DNA of 64,000 bases, taken from NCBI RefSeq assembly GCF_007556595.1, contig NZ_VJNB01000003.1, forward strand, positions 186,001-250,000, read 5' to 3'. The DNA comes from Tepidimonas alkaliphilus. Its GTDB lineage: Bacteria > Pseudomonadota > Gammaproteobacteria > Burkholderiales > Burkholderiaceae_C. Positions 1 to 9,350 of the stretch are shown piece by piece. The notes under the pieces are model-generated. The model saw nothing but the letters and a program-made list of their open reading frames with translations, ran no database searches and was not told where the DNA came from. The position numbers and the translations under genes are program-made. How positions within the stretch are numbered: position 1 is the first letter of the stretch; each line of letters begins with the position of its first letter.

Positions 1-178
1 CTCGTACGGTGACACGCCGACGCTGGCGGACTGCTGCCTGGTGCCGCAGATCGTCAACGGGCGCCGCTTCGGCCTGGAATACGACGGCATCCCGTTGACG
101 CTGGCGGTCTATGAGCGTTGCATGCAGCTGGAGGCGTTCCAGCGCGCCCACCCGAGCCGCTGCCCCGATGCCGAGTGA
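1..178 (+). CDS. maiA: maleylacetoacetate isomerase, C-terminal fragment (runs off the window)
   Basis: The first 59 codons in frame 2 are the C-terminal end of a zeta-class glutathione S-transferase; the 5' part lies outside the window. The stretch TPTLADCCLVPQ followed by NGRRFGLEYDG matches the helical C-terminal domain of maleylacetoacetate isomerase, which converts maleylacetoacetate to fumarylacetoacetate in tyrosine/homogentisate breakdown. The TGA stop at 176-178 overlaps the ATG of the next gene, so the two are probably co-transcribed. Without the N-terminal thioredoxin fold and active-site serine, another zeta-like GST cannot be excluded. Confidence 0.75.
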   Translation, partial: SYGDTPTLADCCLVPQIVNGRRFGLEYDGIPLTLAVYERCMQLEAFQRAHPSRCPDAE

Positions 179-989
179 GATCCCGCCTCCGCGCTGGCAG
201 ACGCTGGGGCCGCTGCCGGGCGTGGCGGCGGATCTCGGCCCCGGCGCGCGCGGCTGGGTCAGCACCCGCAGCGGCGGCGTCTCCGCCGGCCCGTGGGCGT
301 GGCTGAACCTGGGCGACCACGTTGGCGACGAGCCTGCGGCGGTGGCGGAGAACCGCCGTCGGCTGACCGTCGCGCTCGGAGTGCGACCCGTGTTTTTGCG
401 CCAAGTGCACGGCTGCGCTGTAGTGCGGGTTGACGATGCCACGCCCGACGGCATCGAGGCCGACGCCGCCTGGACCGACGCGTCCGGCGTGGCCTGCACG
501 GTGCTGGTGGCCGACTGCCTGCCGGTGCTGTTGGCCACCGCCGCCGGCGAATCGGTGGCGGCGGCGCACGCCGGCTGGCGCGGGCTGGCCGGGCAGGGCG
601 GCCGCGGCGTGCTGGAGGCGCTGGCCGAAGCCTGGCCGGCGGTGCGCGACCCAGCGGCGCGGGCCGCCTGCCGCGTCTGGATCGGGCCGGCAATCGGACG
701 CGCGGCATTCGAGGTCGGCGACGAGGTGCGGCGCGCCTTCGTGGAGGCGGCTCGCGACGATGCGTTGGCATTCACTCCTTCGCCGCGCACGCCGGGGCGC
801 TGGCTGGCGGACCTGGCGTGGCTGGCGCGCGCGCGGCTGCACCGGCTCGGCTTTGGGAATGTCGGCGGCCACGACGGCAGCGCGATCTGGTGCACCGTCT
901 CACAGCCGACGGTCTTTTTCTCGCACCGGCGCGACGCGGCCCGGCTCGGCGCCAGCGGTCGCATGGCCGCTTGCGTTTGGCGCGCCTGA
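168..989 (+). CDS. pgeF: peptidoglycan editing factor PgeF (YfiH, multicopper-like 'laccase domain' family)
   Basis: A 273-residue protein of the YfiH/PgeF family. The family motifs are present: QVHGCAVV near residue 80, DCLPVLLAT near 115, HAGWRGLAGQGGRGVLEAL around 130-150 and IGPAIGRAAFEVGDEV around 170-190. The conserved Cys/His residues of the DC and HAGWRG motifs form the metal-binding active site. E. coli YfiH removes L-Ser wrongly incorporated into UDP-MurNAc peptides; older names call the family polyphenol oxidase. I chose the ATG at 168 because the protein then starts at the family's usual length. An upstream in-frame start at 111 would add 19 residues lying inside maiA. The 3' end overlaps a small gene on the other strand. 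Confidence 0.85.
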   Translation: MPSEIPPPRWQTLGPLPGVAADLGPGARGWVSTRSGGVSAGPWAWLNLGDHVGDEPAAVAENRRRLTVALGVRPVFLRQVHGCAVVRVDDATPDGIEADAAWTDASGVACTVLVADCLPVLLATAAGESVAAAHAGWRGLAGQGGRGVLEALAEAWPAVRDPAARAACRVWIGPAIGRAAFEVGDEVRRAFVEAARDDALAFTPSPRTPGRWLADLAWLARARLHRLGFGNVGGHDGSAIWCTVSQPTVFFSHRRDAARLGASGRMAACVWRA

Positions 990-1205
990 CGTGGGATCGG
1001 CGGCGGCTTGCGCCTGCGCGGCGCGCCGCGCCGCCTTGCGCCGCAGCGGGCTGCCGGCGATATAAACGAACAGCGCCATCGGCAGCAGCCCGTAGCCCAG
1101 CGCCACGCGCAGCGCGGCCCCGATGCCGCCGTCCGCCGCCCCGGCGGTGGCCAGGGCCATCAGCAGCACCACGTAGCCCCAAGCCAACAGCACCACCAGC
1201 ACCAT
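900..1205 (-). CDS. small two-helix membrane protein, function unknown
   Basis: A 101-residue reading frame with an ATG at 1205. It has two clear hydrophobic segments (about residues 2-21 and 32-50) with a short glycine-rich loop between them. A positively charged stretch (RRKAARRA) follows, then a low-complexity Ala-rich tail. The charge pattern suggests the C-terminus is cytoplasmic. The last 90 bp overlap the end of pgeF on the opposite strand. I do not recognise a named family; small proteins of this kind are common between pgeF and phaC in Burkholderiales as far as I recall. It could be over-predicted, but the hydrophobic pattern and position argue for a real gene. Confidence 0.55.
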   Translation of the reverse strand: MVLVVLLAWGYVVLLMALATAGAADGGIGAALRVALGYGLLPMALFVYIAGSPLRRKAARRAAQAQAAADPTSGAPNASGHATAGAEPGRVAPVREKDRRL

Positions 1206-1346
1206 GCGCGATCACTCCTGCCGCGGCGACGCCAACGCCACCAGCACAATGGTAGCCCGAGCGGCGCCTCGGTGACATTCTTGGTCTTCAGCCGTGACAC
1301 AGCCACAACACCGTCATCGTTGTGACCCTGGGAAACGTTAAGATGT

Positions 1347-1362
1347 GCAACAAAACGCAACA
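1347..1362 (+). promoter_or_regulatory. putative PHA-regulator (PhaR-like) site upstream of phaC
   Basis: Two GCAACA hexamers (1347-1352 and 1357-1362) repeat at exactly 10 bp, one helical turn, about 45 bp before the phaC start. The 11-mer GCAACAAAACG at 1347-1357 occurs identically, on the minus strand, upstream of phaZ (16768-16778). A shared site before the PHB synthase and depolymerase genes fits a PhaR-type repressor that senses polymer. The assignment to PhaR is inference, and no phaR gene is in the window. Confidence 0.45.
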
Positions 1363-1403
1363 CCGAACTAAATATCCCCACGATCGCAGAGGAGACCGTC
1401 GCC

Positions 1404-3173
1404 ATGGCCGACCAACCCCACTCTGAGCCTTGGATGGCTTGGGCGCAACAGGCCTGGCAGCCGTGGCTGACGCCTTGGGGATGGTGGGGCGAGACGGCTC
1501 AGGAGTTGACAGCGTTGTCGCAACTGCTGCGTCATTTGAGCGGGCAGCCGCTGCAGCTGGATGCGGCGCAGTGGCTGCAGATTCAGCAAGATTATTTGCG
1601 CGAGCTCACGCAGCTATGGCAGCAGGGCCCGCACGTCAAGCCCCCGGCGGACAAACGCTTTGCCGCTGAAGCTTGGGCGCGCAACCCTTTGGCGGCCTTC
1701 CAGGCGGCGTGGTATTGGCTGAATGCCCGCACCCTGATGCGCATGGCCGAAGCCGTGCAAGCCGACGCCAAAACCAAAGCGCGCCTTCGCTTTGCGGTGC
1801 AACAATGGATGGATGCCAGCGCTCCGAGCAATTTCTTGGCCTTCAACGCCGAGGCGCAGCAAAAAGCGCTGGAGACGCATGGCGAAAGCCTGGCGCGCGG
1901 GGTGCTAAACCTGCTGCACGATTTGCAGCGCGGTCAAATCTCCATGACCGATCCCCAAGCCTTTGAAGTGGGGCGCAACGTCGCCGCCACCGAAGGGCAG
2001 GTGGTGTTTGAAAATGATTATTTTCAGCTGATTGAATACAAGCCGTTGACGGCGCGCGTGTTCGAGCGGCCTTTTTTGGTGGTGCCGCCGTGCATCAACA
2101 AATACTACATTCTTGACCTGCAGCCAGAGAATTCGTTTTTGCGCTACGCGGTGGAGCAGGGGCACCGAACGTTCGTCATCAGCTGGCGCAACCCCGATGC
2201 CACGCTGGCGCAGGCCACCTGGGACGACTATATCGAGCACGCCGTCATCCGCGCCATCGACGTCGTGCGCGAAATCGGCAAGGCCGACACCATCAACACG
2301 CTGGGCTTTTGCGTCGGCGGCACGATGCTGGGCACGGCGCTGGCGGTGCTGGCCGCGCGCGGGCAGCGCAAGGTGCAAAGCGTCACCTTTTTGACCACGC
2401 TGCTGGACTTTTCCGACACCGGCGTGCTGGATGTGTTCATCGACGAGGCCAGCGTGCGCATGCGCGAACTGCAGTTCGCCCACGGCGGCCTCATGCCCGG
2501 GCGCGATCTGGCGCTGACGTTTAACTTTTTACGCCCGAATGACTTGGTCTGGAATTACGTGGTGGGCAATTATCTGAAAGGGGAGACGCCGCCGCCGTTT
2601 GACCTGCTGTTTTGGAACAGCGACAGCACCAACCTGCCCGGCAAGTGGTATGCATGGTATCTGCGCCACACTTACCTGCAAAATGAACTCTGCCAGCCCG
2701 GCAAGCTCACCGTCTGCGGCGCACCGGTGGATCTGGGCGCCATCGACATCCCGGCCTACATTTATGGCTCGCGGGAAGACCACATCGTGCCGATCGGCGG
2801 CGCCTACGCCACCACGCGCCACCTCGGCGGGCCGATGCGCTTTGTGATGGGCGCCTCGGGCCATATTGCCGGCGTCATCAACCCCGCTGCCAAAGGCAAG
2901 CGCAGCTTTTGGACGGGGCCCGAAGGGCGCTTCCCCGAATCGGTGGACGACTGGATCGCGGCGGCCACCGAGCACAAGGGCAGCTGGTGGACCGACTGGG
3001 CACCGTGGATGGCAGCGCACGGCGGCCGCCAGATCGCAGCCCCGCGCAGCTACGGCAACCGACGCTACCGCCCCATCGAGCCGGCGCCGGGGCGCTACGT
3101 GCGCGTCAAGGCCGATGATGCGCTGGCGACGTTGGTGGGTCGGCGCACGGGCCAAGCTTCTCCCCATCCCTAA
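1404..3173 (+). CDS. phaC: class I poly(3-hydroxyalkanoate) synthase PhaC
   Basis: A 589-residue PHA synthase that polymerises (R)-3-hydroxyacyl-CoA (mainly 3-hydroxybutyryl-CoA) on the surface of PHB granules. The lipase-like box GFCVGGT places the catalytic Cys at residue 303. The other triad members fit as Asp459 (in [10 protein letters not shown]) and His487 (in GASGHIAGV); the Asp-to-His distance of 28 residues equals that of Cupriavidus PhaC1. Length is typical of class I. An AGAGGAGA ribosome-binding site lies just before the ATG. It is followed at 17 bp by phaA and then phaB, the classical phaCAB order, making this the biosynthetic operon. Upstream lies a repeated GCAACA motif, probably regulatory. 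Confidence 0.96.
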   Translation: MADQPHSEPWMAWAQQAWQPWLTPWGWWGETAQELTALSQLLRHLSGQPLQLDAAQWLQIQQDYLRELTQLWQQGPHVKPPADKRFAAEAWARNPLAAFQAAWYWLNARTLMRMAEAVQADAKTKARLRFAVQQWMDASAPSNFLAFNAEAQQKALETHGESLARGVLNLLHDLQRGQISMTDPQAFEVGRNVAATEGQVVFENDYFQLIEYKPLTARVFERPFLVVPPCINKYYILDLQPENSFLRYAVEQGHRTFVISWRNPDATLAQATWDDYIEHAVIRAIDVVREIGKADTINTLGFCVGGTMLGTALAVLAARGQRKVQSVTFLTTLLDFSDTGVLDVFIDEASVRMRELQFAHGGLMPGRDLALTFNFLRPNDLVWNYVVGNYLKGETPPPFDLLFWNSDSTNLPGKWYAWYLRHTYLQNELCQPGKLTVCGAPVDLGAIDIPAYIYGSREDHIVPIGGAYATTRHLGGPMRFVMGASGHIAGVINPAAKGKRSFWTGPEGRFPESVDDWIAAATEHKGSWWTDWAPWMAAHGGRQIAAPRSYGNRRYRPIEPAPGRYVRVKADDALATLVGRRTGQASPHP

Positions 3174-3190
3174 GCGAAAGGATGAATGCG

Positions 3191-4369
3191 ATGGACGATA
3201 TCGTGATTGTCGGCGCGGTGCGCACCGCCATCGGCAAGTTTGGCGGCACGCTGGCCAAGACCCCCGCGATGGACTTGGGCGCCACCGTGATCCGCGCCCT
3301 GCTGGAACGCACCGGCGTGCCGGCGGAGCAGGTCGGCGAGGTCATCATGGGCCAGGTGCTGGCGGCCGGCTGCGGGCAGAACCCGGCGCGCCAGGCGGCC
3401 ATGAAGGCGGGCGTCCCGAAGGAGACGCCGGCGCTGACCATCAACGCCGTGTGCGGCTCGGGCCTGAAGGCCGTGATGCTGGCCGCGCAGGCCATCGCCT
3501 GGGGCGACAGCGAGATCGTGATTGCCGGCGGACAGGAGAACATGTCGCTCGCCCCGCACGTGCTGATGGGCAGCCGCGAGGGCCAGCGCATGGGCGACTG
3601 GAAGATGATCGACTCAATGATCGTCGATGGCTTGTGGGATGTCTATCACCAGTATCACATGGGCATCACCGCCGAAAACGTCGCCAGGGCGCACGGCATC
3701 ACGCGCGAAATGCAAGACGCCTTTGCGCTGGAAAGCCAGCGCCGCGCCGCCGCCGCGCAGGACGCCGGCAAATTCAAGGACGAGATCGTGCCGGTGACGA
3801 TCCCGCAGCGCAAGGGCGATCCGATCGTTTTCGATGCCGACGAATACATCAATCGCAAAACCAGCGCCGAGGCGCTGGCGGGCTTGAAGCCTGCCTTCGA
3901 CAAGGCCGGCACGGTCACCGCCGGCAACGCCAGCGGCATCAACGACGGCGCGGCTGCCGTGATGGTCATGAAGGCGAGCAAGGCCGCGCAGCTCGGCCTC
4001 CAACCCCTGGCGCGCATCGCCAGCTTTGCCACCAGCGGGCTGGATCCGGCCACGATGGGCATGGGCCCGGTGCCCGCGTCGCAGAAGGCGCTGGCGCGCG
4101 CCGGCTGGTCGGTGGCCGACGTCGATCTGTTCGAGCTGAACGAGGCGTTTGCGGCCCAGGCGTGCGCGGTCAACCAAGCCCTGGGGGCCGATCCGGCCAA
4201 GGTCAACGTCAACGGCGGGGCCATCGCGCTGGGCCACCCGATTGGCGCTTCGGGCTGCCGCGTGCTGGTCACGCTGCTGCATGAGATGCAGCGCCGCAAC
4301 GCCCGCAAGGGCCTGGCCGCGCTGTGCATTGGCGGCGGCATGGGCGTGGCGTTGACGGTGGAGCGCTAA
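3191..4369 (+). CDS. phaA: acetyl-CoA C-acetyltransferase (beta-ketothiolase) PhaA
   Basis: A 392-residue thiolase that condenses two acetyl-CoA to acetoacetyl-CoA, the first step of PHB synthesis. The nucleophilic cysteine is in [11 protein letters not shown] (Cys88 with this start), the active-site His in [12 protein letters not shown] (about 349), and the general-base Cys in LCIGGGMG (about 379). I prefer the ATG at 3191 to the one at 3182. AAAGGA at 3177-3182 is then at proper distance, and Cys88 and the 392-residue length agree with known PhaA proteins. A hairpin with a T-run sits immediately downstream. Broader-specificity paralogues (BktB) cannot be told apart by sequence reading alone. 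Confidence 0.93.
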   Translation: MDDIVIVGAVRTAIGKFGGTLAKTPAMDLGATVIRALLERTGVPAEQVGEVIMGQVLAAGCGQNPARQAAMKAGVPKETPALTINAVCGSGLKAVMLAAQAIAWGDSEIVIAGGQENMSLAPHVLMGSREGQRMGDWKMIDSMIVDGLWDVYHQYHMGITAENVARAHGITREMQDAFALESQRRAAAAQDAGKFKDEIVPVTIPQRKGDPIVFDADEYINRKTSAEALAGLKPAFDKAGTVTAGNASGINDGAAAVMVMKASKAAQLGLQPLARIASFATSGLDPATMGMGPVPASQKALARAGWSVADVDLFELNEAFAAQACAVNQALGADPAKVNVNGGAIALGHPIGASGCRVLVTLLHEMQRRNARKGLAALCIGGGMGVALTVER

Positions 4370-4375
4370 GGGCAA

Positions 4376-4403
4376 GCCGCCGCGATGCGGCGGCGGCCTT
4401 TTT
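4376..4403 (+). terminator. intrinsic terminator-like hairpin between phaA and phaB
   Basis: GCCGCCGC (4376-4383), a GAT loop and GCGGCGGC (4387-4394) form a perfect 8-bp stem. It is followed after GGCC-like bases by a run of five T. It could reduce read-through from phaA into phaB or stabilise the upstream mRNA. Confidence 0.6.
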
Positions 4404-4443
4404 CATCCGATTTGCCCGACCTTTCGAAAGAGGAGACATCAGG

Positions 4444-5184
4444 ATGGCTCAACAACGCGTGGCTTACGTCACCGGCGGCATGGGCGGCATCGGCACCGCC
4501 ATCTGCCAGGCGCTCTACAAAGCGGGTTTCAAGGTGATCGCTGGCTGCGGCCCAACGCGCGATTACCAAAAGTGGCTCGATGAGCAAAAGGCGCTGGGTT
4601 ACACCTTCTACGCCAGCGTCGGCAACGTGGCCGACTGGGACAGCGTTGTGCAGGCGTTTGCCAAGGCCAAGGCCGAGCACGGCCCGATCGACGTGCTGGT
4701 CAACAACGCCGGCATCACCCGCGACCGCATGTTCGTCAAAATGACCAAAGAAGACTGGGATGCGGTCATCAGCACCAACCTGACCTCGCTGTTCAACGTC
4801 ACCAAGCAGGTGGTGCCGGACATGATCGAGCGCGGCTGGGGCCGCATCATCCAGATCTCCTCGGTCAACGGCGAGAAAGGCCAGGCCGGCCAGACCAACT
4901 ACTCGGCGGCCAAAGCCGGCATGCACGGCTTCACGATGGCGCTGGCGCAGGAGCTGGCCTCCAAGGGCATCACGGTCAACACCGTCAGCCCCGGCTACAT
5001 CGCCACCGACATGGTCAAGGCCATCCGCCCGGATGTGCTGGAAAAGATCATCGCCCAGATCCCGGTCAAGCGATTGGGCGAGCCGCATGAGATCGCCTCC
5101 ATCGTCGCCTGGCTGGCCAGCGACGAAGCGGGCTTTGCCACCGGTGCGGACTTTTCCATCAACGGCGGGCTGCACATGGGCTAA
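4444..5184 (+). CDS. phaB: acetoacetyl-CoA reductase PhaB
   Basis: A 246-residue short-chain dehydrogenase that reduces acetoacetyl-CoA to (R)-3-hydroxybutyryl-CoA with NADPH, the second step of PHB synthesis. The cofactor motif TGGMGGIG is at residues 10-17. The catalytic residues fall at Ser140 (QISSVNGEKG), Tyr153 and Lys157 (NYSAAKAG), identical positions to Cupriavidus PhaB. The ATG at 4444 is preceded by AGAGGAGA (4430-4437); a longer in-frame extension from 4324 would run through the terminator hairpin and is rejected. It is the third gene of phaCAB. Confidence 0.96.
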   Translation: MAQQRVAYVTGGMGGIGTAICQALYKAGFKVIAGCGPTRDYQKWLDEQKALGYTFYASVGNVADWDSVVQAFAKAKAEHGPIDVLVNNAGITRDRMFVKMTKEDWDAVISTNLTSLFNVTKQVVPDMIERGWGRIIQISSVNGEKGQAGQTNYSAAKAGMHGFTMALAQELASKGITVNTVSPGYIATDMVKAIRPDVLEKIIAQIPVKRLGEPHEIASIVAWLASDEAGFATGADFSINGGLHMG

Positions 5185-5279
5185 GCCGCTGCCGCCAAGG
5201 CGGGCCAGCAATCGGCGCGGCTCGCCCAGGCAGGCGGTCATTTCGACTGTGCGGCGCGGCGGTGGATAATCGCGGCCCC

Positions 5280-6323
5280 ATGAGTGAGCCGCTGGTTTCG
5301 AGGGCGTGGAGCCCGTGGCGCCTGAGCGTGGCGCCGATGATGGAATGGACCGATCGCCACTGCCGCTGGCTGCACCGGCAGCTGACGCGGCACGCGCGGC
5401 TCTACACCGAGATGGTCGCCACCGGCGCGCTGCTGCACGGCGACGTCGCGCGCCATCTGGCCTTCGACCCGGTCGAGCATCCGGTGGCGCTGCAGCTGGG
5501 GGGCAACGACCCACGGGAGCTCGCGGTCTGCGCCCGCATCGGCGAGGCGTGGGGCTACGACGAGATCAACCTGAACTGCGGCTGCCCCAGCCCGCGCGTG
5601 CAGCGCGGGGCCTTCGGCGCCTGCCTGATGGAGCATCCGCGGCTGGTGGCCGACTGCGTGCGCGCGATGCGCGATGCGGTGCGCGTGCCGGTGACGGTCA
5701 AACACCGTATCGGCATCGACCGGGTGGAGGACTACGCCTTCGTGCGCGACTTCGTCGGCACCGTGGCTGAAGCTGGCTGCGAGGTCTTCATCGTGCACGC
5801 GCGCAACGCCTGGCTGGATGGCTTGAGCCCCGCCGAAAACCGCACGGTGCCGCCGCTGCGCTACGAGGTGGCGCACCGGCTCAAGCGCGACTTCCCGCAG
5901 CTGACGATCGTCGTCAACGGCGGCCTTGCCACCGACGCGCAGGTGCGCGAGCAGCTGATGCAGGTCGATGGGGTGATGGTAGGGCGCGAGGCTTACCACA
6001 ACCCGTGGTGGCTGGCGTCGTGGGATGCCGCGTACTTCGGGTCAACGACGCCTGCTCTCGATCGCGACGAGATCGAAGCACGCATGGTTGAATACATGGA
6101 GCGCGAGGGCCCGACGCTGCCGGGCGGCTGGTACGCGATCGCGCGCCACATGCTGGGCCTGCGCCATGGCCAGCCCGGGGCGCGGCGCTGGCGCCAGGTC
6201 TGGAGCGATCACCGGCTCAAGGCCCTGCCGCCGCGGGAGGTGGCGCGCCGCGCCAGGGAAGCGCTGCAAGGCGGCGCGCGCCGCGTCGCCACAGCTCACG
6301 CGGGCGCCAACGCAGCCGGATAA
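5280..6323 (+). CDS. dusA: tRNA-dihydrouridine(20/20a) synthase DusA
   Basis: A 347-residue FMN-dependent tRNA dihydrouridine synthase. The N-terminal VAPMMEWTDRHCR, LYTEMVATGAL, HPVALQLGGNDP and NLNCGCPSPRVQRGAFGACL are hallmarks of the DusA subfamily. The catalytic Cys that protonates the uridine is in the GCPS motif. Flavin-binding IVVNGGLAT and MVGREAYHNPW lie in the C-terminal half of the barrel. The ATG at 5280 is chosen over a GTG at 5262. The gene stands between phaB and a convergent GntR gene and is not obviously linked to either. Confidence 0.93.
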   Translation: MSEPLVSRAWSPWRLSVAPMMEWTDRHCRWLHRQLTRHARLYTEMVATGALLHGDVARHLAFDPVEHPVALQLGGNDPRELAVCARIGEAWGYDEINLNCGCPSPRVQRGAFGACLMEHPRLVADCVRAMRDAVRVPVTVKHRIGIDRVEDYAFVRDFVGTVAEAGCEVFIVHARNAWLDGLSPAENRTVPPLRYEVAHRLKRDFPQLTIVVNGGLATDAQVREQLMQVDGVMVGREAYHNPWWLASWDAAYFGSTTPALDRDEIEARMVEYMEREGPTLPGGWYAIARHMLGLRHGQPGARRWRQVWSDHRLKALPPREVARRAREALQGGARRVATAHAGANAAG

Positions 6324-6357
6324 CCCGGGGCGCCTGCGCCGCCCCGGCGCGCCAAGC

Positions 6358-7008
6358 TCAAATTGCCGCCTGCAGCCCGTTGGCGAAATGACGGCGCACC
6401 GCATCCACAGCGGCTTGGCGATCGCGCGCTTGCAGCGCCTGCAGGATCGCACGATGCTCCGCCAGGGACTCCGCCACGCGTCCTTCCTTGGCCAGCGAGG
6501 CATGGCGGTGCAGCTTCATGACCTTGCGCAGATCCAGCACCAGCTGCTTACGCCAGCGGTTACCGCCCAAATCCAAAACGCGTAAGTGAAACGCCTCGTT
6601 GAGTTCGAAGAAGCGCTCGCGCGAGCCGTGTTGCGCGTGGTCGGCGGCGGCTTCCAGCTCGGCGTGCAGGCGCGCCAGTTCGGTGAGCTCCTCGTCGGTG
6701 GCGCGCCAGCAGACCGCTTCGGCGGCATCGGCTTCCAGCAGCGCCAGCAGCTCATACACCTCGCGCAAATCTTGCGACGACACTTCGGTCACGTAAGCGC
6801 CGCGGCGCACTTTCATCGTGACCAAGCCCTCAGCGGCCAACACCTTGATCGCTTCGCGCAGCGGCGTGCGGCTGATGCCCAGCTCCTGCGCGATCTTCAT
6901 TTCGTCGATCCAGGCGCCGGGCGGCAGCTCCCGATTGAAAATGCGCTGCCGTAGGCGGTCGGCCACCTCTTCATACAGCGCGCGGGCTTGCAACGGGGTG
7001 GCGTTCAT
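6358..7008 (-). CDS. GntR-family (FadR/FCD subfamily) transcriptional regulator
   Basis: A 216-residue regulator divergent from the methylmalonyl-CoA mutase gene. The N-terminal winged helix-turn-helix (about residues 10-75) contains [20 protein letters not shown] and the wing motif RRGAYVTE. The C-terminal FCD all-helical domain (about 85-215) carries the Asp/His residues ([19 protein letters not shown]) typical of metal- and carboxylate-binding members. Its position next to mcm-meaB-pccB-pccA suggests it controls propionyl/methylmalonyl-CoA metabolism, with an acyl-CoA or organic acid as effector. That role is inferred from context. Confidence 0.88.
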   Translation of the reverse strand: MNATPLQARALYEEVADRLRQRIFNRELPPGAWIDEMKIAQELGISRTPLREAIKVLAAEGLVTMKVRRGAYVTEVSSQDLREVYELLALLEADAAEAVCWRATDEELTELARLHAELEAAADHAQHGSRERFFELNEAFHLRVLDLGGNRWRKQLVLDLRKVMKLHRHASLAKEGRVAESLAEHRAILQALQARDRQAAVDAVRRHFANGLQAAI

Positions 7009-7045
7009 GGGTGCGGATGATACGACAGCCGCAGCATGCGTTATC

Positions 7046-7068
7046 CATAATTATGAATGCGCTATACT
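7046..7068 (+). promoter_or_regulatory. operator palindrome and -10 box in the GntR-mcm divergent region
   Basis: CATAATTATG (7046-7055) is a perfect 10-bp palindrome placed between the regulator and mcm. A TATACT -10 box (7063-7068) for the rightward promoter follows 8 bp later. A FadR-like operator overlapping the mcm core promoter would let the adjacent GntR protein repress the operon and itself. Confidence 0.55.
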
Positions 7069-7171
7069 GGAACGCGATCGCCGCTCACCGAATCCGAAAC
7101 AGCTGGTTGGGGTCGATTGGCCGCGTCCTGTGCGGCATTGCGGGCCGCGACCTTCGAAGCATGCAAGCGCC

Positions 7172-9340
7172 ATGAGTCACCCGCACGAACCGTTTCGTCA
7201 AGCCACGCTGGCCGACTGGGAAGAGGCCGCGCGCAAGTCCCTCAAAGGCGCGCCGCTGGAGAGCCTGAACTGGGTCACCCCGGAGGGCATCACGGTCAAG
7301 CCGCTCTACACCGCGGCTGACATCCGCGATCTGCCTTACACCGACACGCTGCCGGGCTTTGAGCCGTTCATTCGCGGGCCGCAGGCGACGATGTACGCGG
7401 TCAAGCCGTGGACGATCCGCCAGTACGCCGGCTTTTCCACCGCCGAGGAGTCCAATGCCTTCTACCGCAAGGCGCTGGCCGCCGGCGCGCAGGGGGTCAG
7501 CGTCGCCTTCGACCTGGCCACGCACCGCGGCTACGACAGCGACAACCCGCGCGTGGTGGGCGACGTCGGCAAGGCGGGTGTGGCCATCGACAGCGTGGAG
7601 GACATGAAGATCCTGTTCGAGGGTATTCCGCTCGACAAGGTCAGCGTCTCGATGACGATGAACGGCGCGGTGCTGCCGGTGCTGGCCGGCTACGTGGTGG
7701 CGGCCGAGGAGCAGGGCGTGCGCCAGGACCAGCTCTCCGGGACCATCCAGAACGACATCCTCAAGGAGTTCATGGTCCGCAACACCTACATCTATCCGCC
7801 GGAGCCCTCGATGCGCATCATCGGCGACATCATCGAGTACACGGCGCGGCACATGCCGAAGTTCAACTCGATCAGCATCTCCGGCTACCACATGCAGGAA
7901 GCTGGCGCCAACCAGGCGCTGGAGCTGGCCTTCACGCTGGCCGACGGTAAGGAGTACGTCAAGACGGCGCTGGCCAAGGGGCTGGACGTCGACGAGTTCG
8001 CCGGGCGGCTGAGCTTCTTCTGGGCGATCGGGATGAACTTCTACCTCGAGATCGCCAAGATGCGCGCCGCGCGGCTGCTGTGGTGCCGCATCATGAAGGG
8101 CTTCGGCGCCCAGAACCCCAAGAGCCTGATGCTGCGCACCCACTGCCAGACCAGCGGCTGGTCGCTGACCGAGCAGGACCCCTACAACAACATCGTGCGC
8201 ACCACCATCGAGGCGATGGCGGCGGTGTTCGGCGGTACGCAGAGCCTGCACACCAACAGCTTCGATGAGGCGATCGCGCTGCCGACCGAGTTTTCGGCCC
8301 GCATCGCGCGCAACACGCAGCTGATCCTGCAGGAGGAGACGAACATCACCCGCGTCATCGACCCCTGGGGCGGCAGCTACATGATGGAGGCGCTGACGCA
8401 GCAGATGGCCGACAAGGCGTGGGCGATCATCGAGGAGATCGACGCCATGGGCGGCATGACGCGCGCGGTGCAGAGCGGCTGGGCCAAGCTCAAGATCGAG
8501 GCCAGCGCCGCCGAGAAGCAGGCGCGCATCGACAGCGGCAAGGACGTCATCGTCGGCGTCAATAAATATCGTCTTGAAAAAGAGGATCCGGTCGAAATCC
8601 TGGAAGTGGACAACCTCAAGGTACGTGAGGCGCAGATCGCGCGGCTGCAGCGCCTGCGCGCCACGCGCGACGCCGCCGCGGTGCAGCGCGCGCTGGAGGC
8701 GCTGACCGAGTGCGCCCGCACTGGGCAGGGCAACCTGCTGGCGCTGTCGATCGAGGCGATGCGCGCGCGCGCCACCGTCGGCGAGGTCTCCGATGCGCTG
8801 GAGAAGGTCTTTGGCCGCCACCGCGCCGACACGCAGAAGGTCACCGGGGTGTACGCCGCCGCCTACGACAGCGCCGAGGGGTGGGAAAAGCTCAAGGCCG
8901 AGATCGCCGCCTTCGCGGAGGAATTTGGCCGCCGCCCGCGCGTGATGATCGCCAAGCTCGGCCAAGACGGCCACGACCGCGGCGCCAAGGTGGTGGCCAC
9001 GGCCTACGCCGACCTCGGTTTCGACGTGGACATCGGCCCGCTGTTCCAGACCCCGGAGGAGTGCGCGCGCCAGGCGATCGAAAACGACGTGCACGCGGTG
9101 GGCATCTCGACGCTGGCGGCCGGGCACAAAACCTTGGTGCCCGCGTTGATCGAGGCGCTGCGCCAGCATGGCGCCGACGACATCATCGTCTTTGTCGGCG
9201 GCGTGATCCCGCGGCAGGATTACGAATTTCTCTACGAGGCTGGCGTGCAGGGCATCTACGGCCCCGGCACGCCGATCCCGGCCAGCGCCAAGGACGTGCT
9301 GGAAAAGATCCGTGCCAGCCTGCAGCGGCAGTCCAGCTGA
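7172..9340 (+). CDS. scpA: methylmalonyl-CoA mutase (single-chain, catalytic plus B12 domains)
   Basis: A 722-residue adenosylcobalamin-dependent mutase that interconverts (R)-methylmalonyl-CoA and succinyl-CoA. The N-terminal TIM-barrel has the substrate-binding signature [17 protein letters not shown] (about residues 110-126). The C-terminal cobalamin domain has DGHDRG with the Co-binding His at residue 601, then the GVS/GG motifs. Length equals the catalytic subunit of homodimeric enzymes, so no small subunit is needed. I take the ATG at 7172; open frame continues upstream to 6818 but lies across the divergent promoter. It heads an operon with meaB, pccB and pccA. The symbol could equally be mcmA or mutB. 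Confidence 0.95.
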   Translation: MSHPHEPFRQATLADWEEAARKSLKGAPLESLNWVTPEGITVKPLYTAADIRDLPYTDTLPGFEPFIRGPQATMYAVKPWTIRQYAGFSTAEESNAFYRKALAAGAQGVSVAFDLATHRGYDSDNPRVVGDVGKAGVAIDSVEDMKILFEGIPLDKVSVSMTMNGAVLPVLAGYVVAAEEQGVRQDQLSGTIQNDILKEFMVRNTYIYPPEPSMRIIGDIIEYTARHMPKFNSISISGYHMQEAGANQALELAFTLADGKEYVKTALAKGLDVDEFAGRLSFFWAIGMNFYLEIAKMRAARLLWCRIMKGFGAQNPKSLMLRTHCQTSGWSLTEQDPYNNIVRTTIEAMAAVFGGTQSLHTNSFDEAIALPTEFSARIARNTQLILQEETNITRVIDPWGGSYMMEALTQQMADKAWAIIEEIDAMGGMTRAVQSGWAKLKIEASAAEKQARIDSGKDVIVGVNKYRLEKEDPVEILEVDNLKVREAQIARLQRLRATRDAAAVQRALEALTECARTGQGNLLALSIEAMRARATVGEVSDALEKVFGRHRADTQKVTGVYAAAYDSAEGWEKLKAEIAAFAEEFGRRPRVMIAKLGQDGHDRGAKVVATAYADLGFDVDIGPLFQTPEECARQAIENDVHAVGISTLAAGHKTLVPALIEALRQHGADDIIVFVGGVIPRQDYEFLYEAGVQGIYGPGTPIPASAKDVLEKIRASLQRQSS

Positions 9341-9350
9341 GACCGGGGCC

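Noticed and set aside
3182-3190. Alternative phaA start at 3182
   Set aside because: It overlaps the best ribosome-binding site and shifts the active-site Cys away from its usual position.
4324-4443. N-terminal extension of PhaB by 40 codons
   Set aside because: It would cross the phaA stop region and a terminator hairpin; the internal ATG at 4444 has a strong ribosome-binding site and gives the known length.
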